Shown: positions 61,221 to 64,000 of the stretch, one piece after another
Layout: each line of letters begins with the position of its first letter
How positions within the stretch are numbered: the first letter of the stretch is position 1
NCBI RefSeq assembly: GCF_002776575.1
Contig: NZ_CP022548.1
Coordinates: forward strand, 2,371,001-2,435,000
Reading direction: 5' to 3'
Origin: Sphingorhabdus sp. YGSMI21
GTDB lineage: Bacteria > Pseudomonadota > Alphaproteobacteria > Sphingomonadales > Sphingomonadaceae
Length of the DNA: 64,000 nt
Program-made: the position numbers and the translations under genes
The notes under the pieces: model-generated
Seen by the model: the letters and a program-made list of their open reading frames with translations, nothing else
Told to the model about the DNA's origin: nothing
Database searches by the model: none

Positions 61221-62210
61221 CTAGAGCATCGCATCGGAGATCGAGCAGGCCGCAGGGCCCAAGATCACGATGAATAGAGTCGGCAGAATGAACAGGATCA
61301 GCGGGATCGTCATGATGGCAGGCAGCCGCGCGGCTTTTTCTTCGGCGCGCATCATCCGGTCATTGCGGAATTCCGCCGACAGGACCCGCAGCGACGAGGC
61401 GAGCGGCGTACCATATTTCTCGGTCTGGATCATCGTCGTCACCACGCCCTTGATATGGTCCAGCGCGACCCGATAGGCGAGATTTTCGAAAGCCTGCCGC
61501 CGTTCGGTCAGGAAGCCCAGCTCGATCGAAGTCAGCGAAAATTCATCGGCCAGTTCCGGATAGGCGGTGCCCAGTTCCTTCGACACACGGGCAAAGGCAG
61601 AATCGACCGTCAGACCGGCTTCCGCACAGATGACAAGAAGATCGATGGCGTCGGGCAGACCCTTGCGGATAAGGTCGGTCCGCTTGGCGATCAGGTTGTT
61701 TACGTAGATATCCGCCCCTTTATAGCCGAAAATGGCTGCACCGGCGAAGACGCCGAACCGCTTGAGATCGGACCAGTCGGACAGATAGTCGAAGCCGTAT
61801 ATGGCCAGCGCCGCACCGCCACCCAATATGATCGGCATAACGAGACGGCTGAAAATGATGACAAAGGCCATGTCCTTGGACCGGATGCCGGCCTGCGCCA
61901 GCTTCTGCTGCGCTTCCTTGACCTGCGTATCCTGCAAAACCTGCATCGACGCCAGCATGTTGCGCATGCGGTCGGTCGTGTCGTTCTGCTGGACCAGCTT
62001 GGCGCGCTTCTTGGTGGTCGACGCGGTGATGCCGGCTTTCAGCTGTTCGCGGCGTTCGTTGAGCGCCTTGACCCGTTTTGCCATCGGGTCCCGGACCGTT
62101 ACGGCAGCATAGATCGCGAAGAATACAGCCGCAGCGGCAACGGCCGCCAGGATGGTCGCAACCCAGAGCACGTCTATGCCGAATAATGTTGGTCCGCCGC
62201 CGCTTGTCAT
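61221..62210 (-). CDS. tadC: Tad pilus inner-membrane platform protein TadC
   Basis: A 329-residue type II secretion F-family protein of the Tad (tight adherence) pilus. A membrane helix at about 12-38 is followed by a cytoplasmic domain, two helices at about 128-165, the second F domain with LPDAIDLLVICAEAGLTVDSAF, and a last helix LPAIMTIPLILFILPTLFIVIL. The LPDAIDLL...EAGL pattern is the T2SF signature. TadC and TadB form the platform through which the pilus ATPase works. It lies 18 nt after tadB and ends the operon at the bidirectional terminator. Confidence 0.93.
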   Translation of the reverse strand: MTSGGGPTLFGIDVLWVATILAAVAAAAVFFAIYAAVTVRDPMAKRVKALNERREQLKAGITASTTKKRAKLVQQNDTTDRMRNMLASMQVLQDTQVKEAQQKLAQAGIRSKDMAFVIIFSRLVMPIILGGGAALAIYGFDYLSDWSDLKRFGVFAGAAIFGYKGADIYVNNLIAKRTDLIRKGLPDAIDLLVICAEAGLTVDSAFARVSKELGTAYPELADEFSLTSIELGFLTERRQAFENLAYRVALDHIKGVVTTMIQTEKYGTPLASSLRVLSAEFRNDRMMRAEEKAARLPAIMTIPLILFILPTLFIVILGPAACSISDAML

Positions 62211-62228
62211 TTGCCTTGTACCTTCATT

Positions 62229-63200
62229 CTAAATCTCGAAGTTGACCATCTTGGCCATGATGAAGACGCCGATGCTCATCCAGCAGAGGCCACCGAGGCC
62301 CGCGATGATAAGACGTTCTTCATAGAAAAAGCCGGCCAGATAGGTCGGGTTCACGGTGTAAACCAGCGCGAACACAATGAACGGCAGCGAACCGACGATA
62401 TAGGCCGAAGCCTTGGATTCCGACGACATCGCCTTGATCTTGAGCTTCATCTGTCCACGCTTGCGCAAAACGTCGGCAAGATTGAACAATGTTTCCGCCA
62501 GGTTGCCGCCGGTTTCACGCTGGATCGCCAGCGTGATGCAGAAAAACTGGAACTCGGGTGTTTCCATGCGTTTGGCGCTTTCCTGCAGCGCGTCTTCCAT
62601 GGTCTGGCCGATCTTGATGCGATCGACCACTTTCTGGAATTCCTCGCCGACGGGACCGTCGATTTCCTTGGCCACCACGCCGATTGTCTCGGTGACCGGA
62701 AGACCCGAACGAAGGCCGCGAACAAGCAGTTCGATAGCGTCGGGAAAGGTCGCGGTAAATCTGGCAACGCGCCGGTTGATCAGGAAGCTGACGATGAAAT
62801 GCGGTATTCCGGCACCGACCAGCAGTCCGACGAACAGGCATAGCAGGAGCGGCGCGCCCTTGAGCAGCAGCAAACCGGAGACGACGACGAACAGGCCGCC
62901 CGCCGCATAGAAAAAATAGGACAGCGGCCATTGTTTGCCGGTCTTTTCCAGGCGGATCGCAAGAATTTCCAGCTTGGTCATATTCTCGCCGCGCGGACGC
63001 GTGGTCTTGCGCCGCGCCGAGAGCGCCTTTTTCATCTGCGCTTCCACCCGCACATTGGCGCTGTCGGAATGGCGATATTTGACCTTGTCCAGTCGCCGAG
63101 CAGTGGCCTTGGATTGCGACGGGCCGGCATAGGCAAAGATGAGCAGCAGCAGAACCGCCAGAACGCCGGCACCCAATATTGCAGTTTGCATTAATCCCAT
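62229..63200 (-). CDS. tadB: Tad pilus inner-membrane platform protein TadB
   Basis: A 323-residue partner of TadC. Helices are seen at about 5-24, 93-130 (two, VVSGLLLLKGAPLLLCLFVGLLVGAG), 265-285 and 298-320. The F-domain block FPDAIELLVRGLRSGLPVTETI and VVDRIKIGQTMEDALQESAKRM are characteristic, as is FFCITLAIQRETGGNLAETLFNLA. It directly follows cpaE (41 nt), whereas the ATPase gene cpaF/tadA usually lies between the two. Length is typical. Confidence 0.93.
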   Translation of the reverse strand: MGLMQTAILGAGVLAVLLLLIFAYAGPSQSKATARRLDKVKYRHSDSANVRVEAQMKKALSARRKTTRPRGENMTKLEILAIRLEKTGKQWPLSYFFYAAGGLFVVVSGLLLLKGAPLLLCLFVGLLVGAGIPHFIVSFLINRRVARFTATFPDAIELLVRGLRSGLPVTETIGVVAKEIDGPVGEEFQKVVDRIKIGQTMEDALQESAKRMETPEFQFFCITLAIQRETGGNLAETLFNLADVLRKRGQMKLKIKAMSSESKASAYIVGSLPFIVFALVYTVNPTYLAGFFYEERLIIAGLGGLCWMSIGVFIMAKMVNFEI

Positions 63201-63241
63201 TGTCTAATCCCTATGAAGCCGAAGAAATCCTGCCGCCCGGT

Positions 63242-64000
63242 TCAGGCTTCAGGCGCATCCTCTTTGGCTTTCTTTGACGGCAGCAGTGATTTGAAATCCC
63301 CGAACTTGTCCATGAAGGATTTCTTGCCGCCTTCCTCTTCGGGGTCCAGTCCGCCACTGACCGAGCCGAGTACCAGGCTGGTCAGTTCGACGATTTTTGC
63401 CGAAGCCTTGCTGGACTTGCCGGCCTCGACCATCGCCTGGCCCAGTTTCGCCGCCTGCGCAGCGGTCTTGGCGTCATGCGGGATCATGATATCGATCTTG
63501 CGCTCGATGGAGCTTTCGAAATCCTGACGGCCGATTTCCAGATTGGTGGCCTGCACCTTGTTGGCGACAACATAGACCTTGCTCTGCGCGGCGTGGGACT
63601 TCAGCCAGGACAGCAAGCGAATGCAGTCGCGCGCCGAAGCGAGCGTCAGTTCCGTCACGATGACGGTTGCGTTCACGTCGCCCAGAAGATGGGGATAGTT
63701 GATCAGCATGTCGCGCGGCAGATCGATCACCGTGCAGTCGAAAGCGGCGCGGAATTCTTCCTGTAGCTGGAAGAAGGCGGTGCCATCGGTCAGGATCGGC
63801 GAATTGATCGGTGCCTCAGCGGACAGCAGCGACAGTTTCTCATTGGCCTTGATCATCGCGCGTTCGATGAACAGCCCGTCGATCCGGCTCGGATTGTCGA
63901 TTGCATCGGTAAGGCCGCGACCGGGCTCGAGATCCAGCGACAGCGCGCCGGTGCCGAAATGGACGTCCAGATCCAGCAGGGCGGTCAGCCGCTCCCGGTC
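63242..64000 (-). CDS. cpaE: Pilus assembly protein CpaE/TadZ, 5' end off the right edge
   Basis: The visible 252 codons are the C-terminal part of a ParA/MinD-superfamily protein that positions Tad pilus machines. Segments such as LLDLDVHFGTGALSLDLEPG, TVIDLPRDMLINYPHLLGDVN, VIVTELTLASARDCIRLLSWL and VVANKVQ are the CpaE landmarks; the nucleotide loop and receiver-like domain would lie beyond the edge. The C-terminus is Lys/Glu-rich (GGKKSFMDKFGDFKSLLPSK). It stands 41 nt upstream of tadB, without an ATPase gene between. Confidence 0.9.
   Translation of the reverse strand, partial: DRERLTALLDLDVHFGTGALSLDLEPGRGLTDAIDNPSRIDGLFIERAMIKANEKLSLLSAEAPINSPILTDGTAFFQLQEEFRAAFDCTVIDLPRDMLINYPHLLGDVNATVIVTELTLASARDCIRLLSWLKSHAAQSKVYVVANKVQATNLEIGRQDFESSIERKIDIMIPHDAKTAAQAAKLGQAMVEAGKSSKASAKIVELTSLVLGSVSGGLDPEEEGGKKSFMDKFGDFKSLLPSKKAKEDAPEA

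Noticed and set aside
1..64000. tRNA, rRNA or known riboswitch genes
   Set aside because: No cloverleaf, conserved TTCGA arm or riboswitch core could be recognised by eye; a covariance-model search would be needed to exclude small ones.

Overview
The window looks like chromosomal DNA of a sphingomonad (Alphaproteobacteria, Sphingomonadales). The grounds are moderately high GC, two TonB-dependent receptors, the alphaproteobacterial neighbourhood bolA / J-domain protein / cobS / cobT, a Tad pilus locus, a DUF2332 protein, and short intergenic palindromes of alphaproteobacterial type. Assignment to a genus such as Sphingorhabdus or Parasphingorhabdus would be a guess. Nothing looks like a prophage, integron, CRISPR array, insertion sequence or RNA gene.

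Layout. (1) 1-6120, minus strand: an electron-transfer-like operon of a five-haem c-type cytochrome, a lipoprotein with two GlcG/HbpS-like domains, a large outer-membrane beta-barrel, and a second multihaem cytochrome cut by the left edge. It resembles porin-cytochrome conduits. (2) 6332-12087, minus: aldehyde dehydrogenase, acetolactate-synthase-like ThDP enzyme, D-2-hydroxyacid dehydrogenase, cysS. (3) 12146-31117, minus: a 19-kb, five-gene operon-like block. It encodes an exported TPR-CHAT caspase-like protein, a CHASE2 class III adenylate cyclase, a small exported protein of unknown function, a TpsB (FhaC/ShlB) transporter and a 3689-residue TpsA exoprotein. A near-perfect CRP-type palindrome lies upstream. 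This is the most interesting system in the window: a protease-like protein and a cAMP-making receptor linked to two-partner secretion of a giant surface filament. (4) 31333-39442: nitroreductase, cobT, a bifunctional penicillin-binding protein, a small membrane protein, a Doc/AbrB toxin-antitoxin pair, cobS, a J-domain protein and divergent bolA. (5) 39449-47133: cupin and pirin genes bracketed by two 156-bp palindromic elements, a DUF2332 protein, hisG-hisD-DUF1993-nusB, an esterase and thiL. (6) 47291-52785: proton-pumping pyrophosphatase with a strong terminator, an acyltransferase/JmjC-like pair, a membrane protein and an ABM monooxygenase. (7) 52885-61167: a TonB receptor (minus), then infA-maf-RNase E/G-like and maiA-GFA-TonB receptor-marR on the plus strand. 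(8) 61221-64000, minus: tadC, tadB and a partial cpaE of a Tad pilus.

Genes are dense, with many 1-20 nt overlaps, and no stretch above 300 bases lacks a gene. The longest gap (about 295 bases, 51,682-51,976) holds a palindromic element and a hairpin that could hide a ribosome binding site. At least six intergenic palindromic elements from several sequence families lie between 39 and 56 kb, and one of them supplies the Shine-Dalgarno sequence of hisD. Start codons were moved from the longest possible reading frame where a ribosome binding site, signal peptide or gene overlap favoured a shorter one; these choices are noted in the entries. All assignments rest on reading motifs by eye, with no database search.
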